This document shows positions 1 through 5,774 of a stretch of DNA of 10,566 nt, piece by piece. How positions within the stretch are numbered: the stretch's first letter is position 1; each line of letters starts with the position of its first letter. Made by a program: the position numbers and the translations under genes. Source of the DNA: an uncultured Spirochaetia bacterium. Lineage in GTDB: Bacteria; Spirochaetota; UBA4802; JAGODF01. The stretch lies in NCBI GenBank assembly GCA_937967705.1, contig CALCJG010000016.1:1-10566 (forward strand), in the 5' to 3' direction. Under the pieces are notes generated by a model. That model was not told the origin of the DNA. It did no database searches and saw only the letters and a program-made list of their open reading frames with translations.

Positions 1-501
1 CTGGTATTGAACGGCAGGGACAAGGTGTATGGCCTGGCTCAGGATATTGAAAGATTTTTTGTAAAACTGAACAGGCTGGCGGCTAATCCCTGGATTCGAT
101 TTATATCTCCTTTATTTGCCGGCAGAACCTTGATCAGGTATTATAAGAATCATTATGAATCGGTCAAGATGGGTTTGGAGGAGGCCCGAAAAGGGCATGA
201 TCTACTGTTTCATGGGGCCCCTGCGCTCATTGTCATACACAGTTCTACAGAGGGCAGCCTCCCGAGGGATGATGCCCAGTATGCGGCCTACAATATTACG
301 TTACTGGCGCATAGTCTGGGTTTGGGCAGCTGCTTTATCGGATATGCCTCAGAAACACTCAACCGGGCCAGGGATATACGTATAAAACTCGGCATTCCCG
401 TTAACAATCGGGTTCATGCTGTGCTGGTTCTGGGTTATCCGGATGTACAGTTCCATCGTCTTTCCTTACGGAAACAGTATTCGGTTGCCTTCTATCAATA
501 A
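1..501 (+). CDS. Nitroreductase-family protein, C-terminal part (5' end outside window)
   Basis: The reading frame is already open at base 1 and closes with TAA at 499-501, so at least 166 codons of the C-terminal part are present. A TTG at base 7 is the first possible start, but it lies mid-domain and is unlikely to be real. Visible signatures are HGAPALIVIHS, then DDAQYAAYNITLLAHSLGLGSCFIGY, then LGIP and VLVLGYP. These match the C-terminal half of the FMN-dependent nitroreductase fold, where the long helix with Asn and the GLGS turn build the dimer interface and flavin pocket. Family members reduce nitro compounds, quinones or similar acceptors with NAD(P)H or ferredoxin. Many anaerobes carry versions with an N-terminal 4Fe-4S domain, and the spacing here (an extended helical stretch before the GAPA motif) resembles that subgroup, but the N-terminus is not visible. 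The substrate is unknown. The protein appears soluble and cytoplasmic. Confidence 0.85.
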   Translation: MVLNGRDKVYGLAQDIERFFVKLNRLAANPWIRFISPLFAGRTLIRYYKNHYESVKMGLEEARKGHDLLFHGAPALIVIHSSTEGSLPRDDAQYAAYNITLLAHSLGLGSCFIGYASETLNRARDIRIKLGIPVNNRVHAVLVLGYPDVQFHRLSLRKQYSVAFYQ

Positions 502-572
502 ACGGCACAAATATTGTAGGAGTGTAGTCTTGAGTGGTTGAGGTAAAAAATCGGAATAAATACGTTGTTTAG

Positions 573-610
573 AACCTTGCTTTTCCCAGAATAATGGAGA
601 AAAGGTTTTT
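573..610 (+). terminator. Possible weak intrinsic terminator after the nitroreductase gene
   Basis: AACCTT (573-578) pairs with AAGGTT (602-607), and TTTTCC (581-586) pairs with GGAGAA (596-601) including one G-U pair. A two-base bulge separates the two stems and the loop has nine bases. The run of T at 606-610 partly overlaps the stem. The helix is AT-rich and interrupted, so termination would be inefficient at best. It is the only hairpin-plus-T structure I see downstream of the nitroreductase stop. Confidence 0.28.
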
Positions 611-635
611 GCAAGCTGTCATTGTTATATAAAAT
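607..635 (+). promoter_or_regulatory. Weak sigma70-like promoter candidate for the small membrane protein
   Basis: An AT-rich stretch, TATATAAAAT at 626-635, offers a -10 element TAAAAT at 630-635. A -35-like TTTTGC at 607-612 (17-base spacer) or TTGCAA at 609-614 (15-base spacer) lies upstream. The -35 matches are poor and several -10 registers are possible. It sits 25 bases before the ATG at 660. It also overlaps the tail of the possible terminator, which is a usual arrangement in compact intergenic regions. Confidence 0.25.
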
Positions 636-659
636 AAAATAAGGAACGGGATTGAAAAG

Positions 660-806
660 ATGATTTATGCAATTCTAATAGCAATAGCCTCGTTGATAGC
701 GCTTTATCTGATGATTGATCTCCATCGGAGACGATCAAAAAAAGAAGAGATAGCCAAGGCAGATTGGCAGGATATCTGGCATGATCGTCTTAAAAGGGGA
801 AAATAA
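660..806 (+). CDS. Small single-span membrane protein, 48 aa, unknown function
   Basis: ATG at 660-662 opens a 48-codon frame ending at TAA 804-806. Residues 2-19 are almost entirely hydrophobic (YAILIAIASLIALYLMI), a good single transmembrane helix. A strongly basic stretch (HRRRSKK, residues 22-28) and a charged tail with two Trp (ADWQDIWHDRLKRGK) follow. By the positive-inside rule the tail should be cytoplasmic. AAGGAACGGG at 641-650 is a plausible though somewhat distant ribosome binding site. The clean split between hydrophobic and charged parts is more than chance usually gives, which supports a real gene. I recognise no family. Its last 17 bases overlap the 3' end of the convergent CPBP-like gene. 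A non-coding reading cannot be excluded, because conservation was not testable here. Confidence 0.55.
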   Translation: MIYAILIAIASLIALYLMIDLHRRRSKKEEIAKADWQDIWHDRLKRGK

Positions 807-1428
807 GCATAAATACGGCTAAAATTCCCTGGATCAGAACATTGATGACGATAGATCGGTATTTATAGTAGAAAAAGCCTAGATACAGGCTAATAATGAG
901 ATATTCCGCCACGAGCCAGTAATTCCCCAGGAAGATAAAGAACATTGTCTGTATCAGCGATGCCAGTATATAGCCGCTTTTTTCCCCAATCATAATGGAC
1001 AGGTTGAACTGGAAAAAGCCTCGGAAGAGAATTTCGGTAATGGGAAGTATAATGAGCAGATAAACGACAACGAATTCTGGTCCATGTACCCGGTGATTGG
1101 AACTGTAAAGTATATAGATCAACGGATACTTGAGCAGGAATTTGTTCACAAGATACAGGGTAAGCGAAAAGAAAAGGGGTGTAAGGAATATTTTAATCAC
1201 ATCCAGCCGGAAGATATCTTCTGTGATGATTCGCTTACTGGAAAGCAGATTCTTGTCGAACAAGAGAGAAAAAAGAATGGTCGCGAGCAGAGATATGGCA
1301 TAAATATAGAGATAGGTAAACCCTGTGAACTTCAATAGCAAATGATGTGCCAGATAGAGTACGGGAATCACCAGAAGCATTCTGGCAGGTGGTTTATTAA
1401 AAGCATAAAGATTGTCGGCTTTTCTCAT
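790..1428 (-). CDS. CPBP/Abi-like polytopic membrane protein with degenerate protease motifs
   Basis: 212 aa with about seven hydrophobic segments (roughly residues 17-35, 38-57, 78-97, 118-135, 153-168, 172-188 and 192-210), so it is an inner-membrane protein. Residues 130-140 (ITEILFRGFFQ) match motif 1 of the CPBP/Rce1 family of intramembrane glutamic proteases, normally EExxxRG. Here the first Glu is Thr131, while Glu132, Arg136 and Gly137 remain. The family's next motifs carry catalytic or ligand His residues in later membrane helices. In this protein there is no His after residue 115; the corresponding stretches read FIFLGN and VLIQGI. It is therefore probably not an active CPBP protease, or it is a divergent relative with another role, such as a substrate-binding pseudoprotease. 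The ATG at 1426-1428 has no clear Shine-Dalgarno sequence. It is divergent from the SDR gene and converges with the 48-aa protein. Family assignment rests mainly on motif 1 plus topology. Confidence 0.72.
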   Translation of the reverse strand: MRKADNLYAFNKPPARMLLVIPVLYLAHHLLLKFTGFTYLYIYAISLLATILFSLLFDKNLLSSKRIITEDIFRLDVIKIFLTPLFFSLTLYLVNKFLLKYPLIYILYSSNHRVHGPEFVVVYLLIILPITEILFRGFFQFNLSIMIGEKSGYILASLIQTMFFIFLGNYWLVAEYLIISLYLGFFYYKYRSIVINVLIQGILAVFMLIFPF

Positions 1429-1516
1429 GAGAGTATTTGTTCGTTGTTCAGGGGATATGTCAAGAAATTAATACGCGTCGGATAAAAGGATATCTGACGA
1501 GATAGGGGATGGGGTT

Positions 1517-2329
1517 ATGAAAAATCTGAATAGAAAAAATGTGGTCATCACCGGTGCTGCCTCCGGGATAGGAAAGACACTGGCCTATGCCTTCGCCAAG
1601 GAGAGAGCCAATCTTGCTCTGATCGATATCGACAGAAAAAAACTGGAGGATGTGGAAAGGGATCTTGATCAGCGCCGTGTCAAGGTCTATGGTTATCGCT
1701 GTGACATTTCCAATCCCAATGACATGGTAAAAACCTATAAGATGATTTTAAACCAGTTCGATTCGGTCGATGTACTGATCAATAATGCCGGGATTGTTGT
1801 AGGGAAAGAATTTATTACGAGCGGATATGAAGAAATAAAAAGAGTGTTGGATATCAATCTGCTGGGTTCAATCTGGATGACTCGGCTTGTTCTTCCTGGG
1901 ATGCTGGAGAAAAACAGCGGTACTGTCGTGAATATCGCATCGGCTGCGGGTATGGTGGGTATTCCCAGACTTTCGGATTACTGCGCCAGCAAGTTTGGCC
2001 TTGTGGGATTTACGGATTCGCTGCGTCTCGAACTGAAAAAAATGGGGTGCAGGGGAGTTCATGTCACCTGTGTATGCCCTTCCTTTATCAATACCGGGAT
2101 GTTCCAGGGATTCAGAAAACCCCTTTTCAGCAGGGTCCTCTCTCCCGAAGAGGTTGCAGGGGCCGTTCTCAAGGCTGTAAAAAAAGAGAAGCCCTATGTC
2201 AGGCTTCCCTTTGTTGTTAAACTCATTCCTTTTTTAAAGCTCTTACCCACTTCTCTGGAGGATAAACTCTCCTATTCGCTGGGTCTTTCCCGCTCCATGG
2301 ACCATTTCCATGGAGGGGATTCCAGATAA
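1517..2329 (+). CDS. Short-chain dehydrogenase/reductase (SDR), retinol-dehydrogenase-like
   Basis: A 270-aa classical SDR. The Rossmann cofactor motif TGAASGIG is at residues 12-19, and an acidic Asp37 at the end of the second strand suggests NAD(H) over NADP(H). NNAG is at 89-92. The catalytic tetrad is complete: Asn114, Ser142, Tyr155 and Lys159 (YCASK). After the CPSFINTGM loop, the C-terminus holds a hydrophobic stretch (residues about 231-244) and then SMDHFHGG. This layout is seen in membrane-associated SDRs acting on lipid-like or retinoid-like alcohols and ketones. The actual substrate is unknown. A G-rich Shine-Dalgarno region (AGGGGATGGGG) directly precedes the ATG at 1517, which fixes the start a few residues before the first beta strand, as usual for the family. 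It stops two bases short of the convergent tmRNA gene and has no terminator of its own. The upstream neighbour is divergent, so it is probably monocistronic. Confidence 0.93.
   Translation: MKNLNRKNVVITGAASGIGKTLAYAFAKERANLALIDIDRKKLEDVERDLDQRRVKVYGYRCDISNPNDMVKTYKMILNQFDSVDVLINNAGIVVGKEFITSGYEEIKRVLDINLLGSIWMTRLVLPGMLEKNSGTVVNIASAAGMVGIPRLSDYCASKFGLVGFTDSLRLELKKMGCRGVHVTCVCPSFINTGMFQGFRKPLFSRVLSPEEVAGAVLKAVKKEKPYVRLPFVVKLIPFLKLLPTSLEDKLSYSLGLSRSMDHFHGGDSR
2293..2315. repeat. Perfect 8-bp inverted repeat at the end of the SDR gene
   Basis: CTCCATGG (2293-2300) and CCATGGAG (2308-2315) are exact inverted copies around a 7-base loop, within the last codons of the SDR gene and about 17 bases beyond the tmRNA 3' end. 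Neither strand has a T-tract after it, so it does not look like an intrinsic terminator. It could form an RNA hairpin that protects a 3' end or marks the limit of precursor tmRNA. It could also be fortuitous. Confidence 0.45.
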
Positions 2330-2331
2330 TT

Positions 2332-2681
2332 TGGAGACGGCGGGAGTCGAACCCGCGTCCTACAACACACCCCTATGGCCTCTACATGCTTATCTCATTC
2401 CTTTGGTTTTAAGCCCCTCGACCGGGAATGAGAACCGTTCTCAGGGCCTGGTTCCCTTTGGTTTCGCTCATGTTCCGGGAACAGGAACCTTGGCTATCCT
2501 CTGTATTTTACGCCTTCAGGCACCCCAGAGGAGCAAGCCTCCTGAAGACGCCAGCCGCTTTTAAGCAGCTAGTGCAAATTCGTTGTTTGCGTTTAATTTA
2601 GTTCCGCCATTTTTTACGAGATGACGGCGCTCGACATGCCACCATAGACGCATCATTGCAGTCGAAACCTGGATCGTCCCC
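2332..2681 (-). ncRNA. ssrA: Transfer-messenger RNA (tmRNA), tag ANNEFALAA
   Basis: This RNA rescues stalled ribosomes by adding a degradation tag. On the minus strand it starts GGGGACG (2681-2675), which pairs over 7 bp (one G-U) with CGTCTCC at 2339-2333 to form the acceptor stem. The T-arm GCGGG-TTCGACT-CCCGC and the tmRNA hallmark GGTTTCGACT near the 5' end are present. CTATGG (2647-2642) pairs with CCATAG (2378-2373) in the long helix joining the two ends. The open tag frame begins at GCA (2590-2588) and runs GCA AAC AAC GAA TTT GCA CTA GCT GCT TAA, ending at 2561. This gives ANNEFALAA after the alanine carried by tmRNA itself, with the protease-recognised ALAA end. A helix with CTTCAGG and CCTGAAG arms follows the tag. 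After the discriminator A at 2332 the genome reads AAT, so CCA is not encoded and must be added. Length is about 350 nt, normal for one-piece tmRNA. Confidence 0.97.
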
Positions 2682-2701
2682 AGATGTCGTTTGCAGAAAA
2701 T

Positions 2702-2730
2702 AATATAGATAATATTTTTGATAGCGTCAA
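2702..2730 (-). promoter_or_regulatory. Sigma70-type promoter of ssrA
   Basis: On the minus strand TTGACG (2730-2725) and TATATT (2707-2702) are separated by exactly 17 bases. This is five of six to the -35 consensus and five of six to the -10 consensus. About 20 bases separate the -10 from the mature tmRNA 5' end at 2681. Transcription should therefore start near 2695 and give a short 5' leader removed by RNase P, as known for tmRNA maturation. The strength fits the abundance of tmRNA. Confidence 0.8.
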
Positions 2731-2863
2731 GCAATATGACTCTTTTTTTAAGGAGGTGGGGATGTTTTTCTAATTAATAATTTGCGGATGTCTAAAAGCC
2801 GAAAAAATGCTTGTTTTTTTACTACCACCAATTCAAATGGACTCAAATTGGCCTTTGCTGCGC

Positions 2864-2872
2864 TGATATATA
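2864..2872 (+). promoter_or_regulatory. Extended -10 promoter candidate for purH
   Basis: TGATATATA contains an extended -10 arrangement, TG, one base, then TATATA. It lies 28 bases before the purH start, and no good -35 sits at the normal distance. The rest of the 219-base gap 2682-2900 holds the ssrA promoter, an isolated perfect Shine-Dalgarno sequence at 2749-2758 and AT-rich sequence without an obvious gene. Confidence 0.3.
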
Positions 2873-2900
2873 AACAATACAGGTGATTTGTTAAGATATT

Positions 2901-3494
2901 ATGGCTAAGATCAAGCTGGCTCTTATCAGTGTATCGGACAAAACGGGAGTGATGGAATTCGCCAAAGAACTGGCGGCCCAGGGGGTAAAGATTCTGTCCA
3001 CCGGTGGAACGGCAAAGATGCTGCGTGATGCCGGGCTAACCATCAAGGATGTATCGGAACATACTGGATTCCCTGAAATGATGGACGGCAGGGTAAAGAC
3101 ACTCCATCCCAAGGTTCATGGAGGCCTTCTTGGTCTGCGCAGCAATCCCGAACATGTCAAAGTCATGAAAGAGCATAATATAGAGGAGATTGACATGGTT
3201 CTGGTCAATCTCTACCCCTTCAAGAAAACCATATCACAACCGGGCTGTACACTGGAAGACGCCATAGAAAACATAGATATCGGCGGGCCAGCCATGCTTC
3301 GTTCTGCTGCGAAGAATTTTGAGAGCGTTACGGTCATCATTGATCCTGCGGATTACAAGACTGTCATCGACGAGATGAAGAGTCATGGTGGAGTGGTGTC
3401 ACGGGAAACCAATTTCAGGCTTGCCGTGAAGGTTTATGAAACCACCTCGGAATATGACAGAATGATTGCTGGTTATTTAAAAGAAAGGTGTTAA
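2901..3494 (+). CDS. purH: Stand-alone IMP cyclohydrolase (N-terminal half of PurH)
   Basis: 197 aa covering only the IMP cyclohydrolase (MGS-like) domain, which closes FAICAR to IMP in the last step of purine synthesis. Diagnostic motifs are STGGT (33-37), [22 protein letters not shown] (54-75), NLYPF (103-107) and [17 protein letters not shown] (123-139). Residues equivalent to human ATIC Lys66, Tyr104, Asp125 and Lys137 are present as Lys66, Tyr105, Asp126 and Lys138, with Arg64, so the site looks intact. The protein ends after [15 protein letters not shown], exactly where the cyclohydrolase domain ends in bifunctional PurH (over 500 aa). The following 122 bases contain no AICAR transformylase sequence in any frame, so this is not a simple frameshift. 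The transformylase must be supplied elsewhere. The ATG at 2901 begins just before the first beta strand; an AGGTG at 2881-2885 is a distant Shine-Dalgarno candidate. Confidence 0.93.
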   Translation: MAKIKLALISVSDKTGVMEFAKELAAQGVKILSTGGTAKMLRDAGLTIKDVSEHTGFPEMMDGRVKTLHPKVHGGLLGLRSNPEHVKVMKEHNIEEIDMVLVNLYPFKKTISQPGCTLEDAIENIDIGGPAMLRSAAKNFESVTVIIDPADYKTVIDEMKSHGGVVSRETNFRLAVKVYETTSEYDRMIAGYLKERC

Positions 3495-3534
3495 GCCGTT
3501 CATTCCTTTTGAGACAATATTGGGTATGCCAGAT

Positions 3535-3558
3535 GTAGTATCAGGCAATACTGCTTTT
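3535..3558 (+). terminator. Possible weak intrinsic terminator after purH
   Basis: GTAGTAT (3535-3541) pairs with ATACTGC (3548-3554), seven pairs with one G-U, around the loop CAGGCA, and is followed by TTTT. The stem is AT-rich and the U-run is short. It lies 40 bases after the purH stop and 58 bases before acs, so it may partly uncouple the two genes. I see no convincing separate acs promoter in the gap. Confidence 0.35.
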
Positions 3559-3616
3559 AACGAAGGAGTTTGCCGGTACCCGATAAAGAATAATAAAAAT
3601 TTTTCGGAGGTAATAG

Positions 3617-5596
3617 ATGGCAGAAGTTACTCTTAAGGAAATCTATCCGGTTCCAGAGAAATTCAGACAGAAGGCTTATATTAAAAGCCGCGAAGAGTAC
3701 GAGAAGATGTGGAAGGAATCCCTTGCTGATTCCGATGCTTTCTGGGCAAAAAAAGCCGAGGAGTATGTGACCTGGTTCAAGAAATGGGACAAGGTTCAGG
3801 ATTGCAAGTATGGGAATTCTTCCAGCGATCTGCGGATCAAATGGTTCCCCGGCGGAAAGCTGAACGTATCTTACAACTGTCTTGACAGACATCTGGAGAA
3901 GAAAGGCGACCAGGTAGCTCTTATCTGGGAAGGCAATGAGCCCACAGAAGACAAAACCTTCACCTACAAACAGCTTCATGCAGAAGTTTGTAAGTTCGCC
4001 AATGTTTTAAAAACGAACGGCGTTAAGAAGGGCGATCGCGTAACTTTCTATCTGCCCATGATTCCCGAGCTTGCCATTGGTATCCTGGCCTGTACGAGAA
4101 TCGGAGCGGTTCACTCCGTTGTTTTCGGCGGTTTTTCTGCCGAAGCTCTGCGGGACCGTGTTAACGACTGCGACAGCCGCGTTATCGTATCCTGCGACGG
4201 TACCTTTCGTGGCGCCAAGGCCGTTCCCCAGAAGGACAATTCCGATAAGGCCATTACGGAATGTCCCAATGTCAAACTCCACATCGTTGTCAAACGCGTG
4301 GGTGACAAGATTCAGTGCAAATGGAATGACAAAATCGACAAATGGTGGCATGAGGAGATGGCTAAAGCCAGCGCCACCTGCGAACCCGAGCAGATGGATG
4401 CCACTGATCCTCTCTTCATCCTCTATACCTCCGGTTCTACCGGAAAACCCAAAGGGGCTATGCACGCCACCGGTGGATATCTCACTTATGTAGCTATGAC
4501 TCACAAAATGATCTTCGACTATCATGATGGTGATGTGTACTGGTGTACAGCCGACATCGGATGGGTAACCGGCCACTCCTATATCGTTTACGGACCTCTG
4601 GCCAACGGCGCCACCTCCCTCATGTTCGAAGGTGTTCCCAGCTATCCGGATTTCGGTCGGTTCTGGGCGGTTGTGGAGAAATGGAAGGTTAATATTTTCT
4701 ATACTGCTCCTACCGCTATCCGCGCCATTGCCAAAGAAGGCGATTCCTGGGTTGACAAGCACAACATCAAATCCATCCAGCTCCTCGGTTCTGTTGGCGA
4801 GCCTTTGAACCCCGAAGCATGGAATTGGTACTACAACAAAATCGGCCGCGGCGAGTGCCCGATCGTTGACACATGGTGGCAGACAGAAACCGGCGGTATT
4901 CTCATCACCCCGCTGCCCGGTGCTATCGACATCAAACCCGCTATGGCGACCGTACCCTTCTTCGGCGTAGAGCCCAGTATCGTTGACGATGCCGGCAAAC
5001 CCCTTGAGGGCGTATGTGAAGGAAACCTCTGCATCAACCGGTCCTGGCCCGGACAGATGGTCGGCGTTTATGGAGATCCTCAGAGGATGTTCGACACCTA
5101 TTTCACGCAGTTCCCCGGCAAGTACTTCACCGGTGACGGATGCCGCAGAGACAAAGACGGATACTATCAGATTACCGGCCGCGTTGACGACGTTATCAAC
5201 GTATCCGGACATAGAATGGGAACCGCTGAGGTAGAGTCCGCTCTCGTATCTCATCCCAAGGTTGCTGAGTCCGCCGTTGTCGGTTATCCTCATGACATCA
5301 AAGGTCAGTCCATCTACGCTTTCGTAACGCTGAATACCGGCGTGGAGAAAAGCGACGATCTGAAGAAGGAACTTGTCGCTCATGTAAGAAAGGAGATTGG
5401 ACCCATCGCTACTCCTGAAATCATACAGTGGGCGGATGCACTTCCCAAGACCAGATCCGGCAAGATCATGAGACGTATCCTCAAGAGGATCGCAGCTGGT
5501 GATTTCGACAGAAAGAACTTCGGCGACACCTCTACTCTGGCTGATCCTTCCGTTGTTGACATTCTTGTTGACGGCGCTAAGGCGGTACAGAAGTAA
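3617..5596 (+). CDS. acs: Acetyl-CoA synthetase (AMP-forming)
   Basis: 659 aa, the usual length for Acs. It activates acetate with ATP to acetyl-AMP and then acetyl-CoA in the cytoplasm, allowing growth on or scavenging of acetate. The ANL-superfamily motifs are all present: [11 protein letters not shown] (270-280), [12 protein letters not shown] (311-322), [10 protein letters not shown] (418-427), YFTGDG (503-508), the hinge [17 protein letters not shown] (519-535) and [11 protein letters not shown] (610-620). Val317, Thr318, Val393 and Trp421 correspond, with a constant offset of seven, to Salmonella Val310, Thr311, Val386 and Trp414, which shape an acetate-sized pocket. This argues against propionyl- or longer acyl-CoA synthetases. 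Lys616 corresponds to Lys609, the lysine acetylated in Pat/CobB control, so the target is preserved. GGAGGT at 3606-3611 is a strong Shine-Dalgarno five bases before ATG. Codons are biased toward C-ending forms compared with neighbours, suggesting high expression. A strong terminator follows. Confidence 0.98.
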   Translation: MAEVTLKEIYPVPEKFRQKAYIKSREEYEKMWKESLADSDAFWAKKAEEYVTWFKKWDKVQDCKYGNSSSDLRIKWFPGGKLNVSYNCLDRHLEKKGDQVALIWEGNEPTEDKTFTYKQLHAEVCKFANVLKTNGVKKGDRVTFYLPMIPELAIGILACTRIGAVHSVVFGGFSAEALRDRVNDCDSRVIVSCDGTFRGAKAVPQKDNSDKAITECPNVKLHIVVKRVGDKIQCKWNDKIDKWWHEEMAKASATCEPEQMDATDPLFILYTSGSTGKPKGAMHATGGYLTYVAMTHKMIFDYHDGDVYWCTADIGWVTGHSYIVYGPLANGATSLMFEGVPSYPDFGRFWAVVEKWKVNIFYTAPTAIRAIAKEGDSWVDKHNIKSIQLLGSVGEPLNPEAWNWYYNKIGRGECPIVDTWWQTETGGILITPLPGAIDIKPAMATVPFFGVEPSIVDDAGKPLEGVCEGNLCINRSWPGQMVGVYGDPQRMFDTYFTQFPGKYFTGDGCRRDKDGYYQITGRVDDVINVSGHRMGTAEVESALVSHPKVAESAVVGYPHDIKGQSIYAFVTLNTGVEKSDDLKKELVAHVRKEIGPIATPEIIQWADALPKTRSGKIMRRILKRIAAGDFDRKNFGDTSTLADPSVVDILVDGAKAVQK

Positions 5597-5621
5597 GACA
5601 AACACTCTAATTTTGAAAAAC

Positions 5622-5657
5622 AAGGGCGGTATCTCAGGATACCGCCCTTTTTATTTT
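5622..5657 (+). terminator. Strong intrinsic terminator of acs
   Basis: AAGGGCGGTATC (5622-5633) pairs perfectly over 12 bp with GATACCGCCCTT (5638-5649) around the loop TCAG. It is followed by a T-rich tract (TTATTTTT to 5657) and preceded by an A-run at 5616-5620. It begins 26 bases after the acs stop and separates acs from the helicase gene. Confidence 0.95.
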
Positions 5658-5672
5658 TCCTTCGGAAACTTC

Positions 5673-5703
5673 TTGGGATATTGGTTTATCTGTGGTGTAG
5701 AAT
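5673..5703 (+). promoter_or_regulatory. Weak promoter candidate for the helicase gene
   Basis: TTGGGA (5673-5678) and TAGAAT (5698-5703) are separated by 19 bases, longer than ideal. A promoter is expected here because the acs terminator lies just upstream, but the match is modest. I see no LexA-type palindrome that would suggest SOS control. Confidence 0.3.
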
Positions 5704-5774
5704 ATTGGAAAAATGTGATTGAATAATTATCTCTGGAGTTATAATCACCATGGAAGGAAGAGGGAATCACTGGC

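Noticed and set aside
1426..1463. TTGACA on the minus strand upstream of the CPBP-like gene as a promoter (leaderless start)
   Set aside because: The -35 is perfect, but at 17 bases the -10 position reads ACAAAT, which lacks the key first T and second A. Other spacings are no better.
2310..2564. 84-codon forward frame after the SDR gene
   Set aside because: It runs through the tmRNA gene on the opposite strand, and its sequence is explained by tmRNA structure.
3562..3593. TTG-initiated short frame after AAGGAG between purH and acs
   Set aside because: Only seven codons, with the start overlapping the Shine-Dalgarno sequence. No supporting feature.
4007..5623. 538-codon open frame antisense to acs
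   Set aside because: It lies wholly opposite a gene with unmistakable Acs motifs and strong codon bias, which commonly opens an antisense frame. The translation shows no recognisable domain, and its start overlaps the acs terminator region without a good ribosome binding site.
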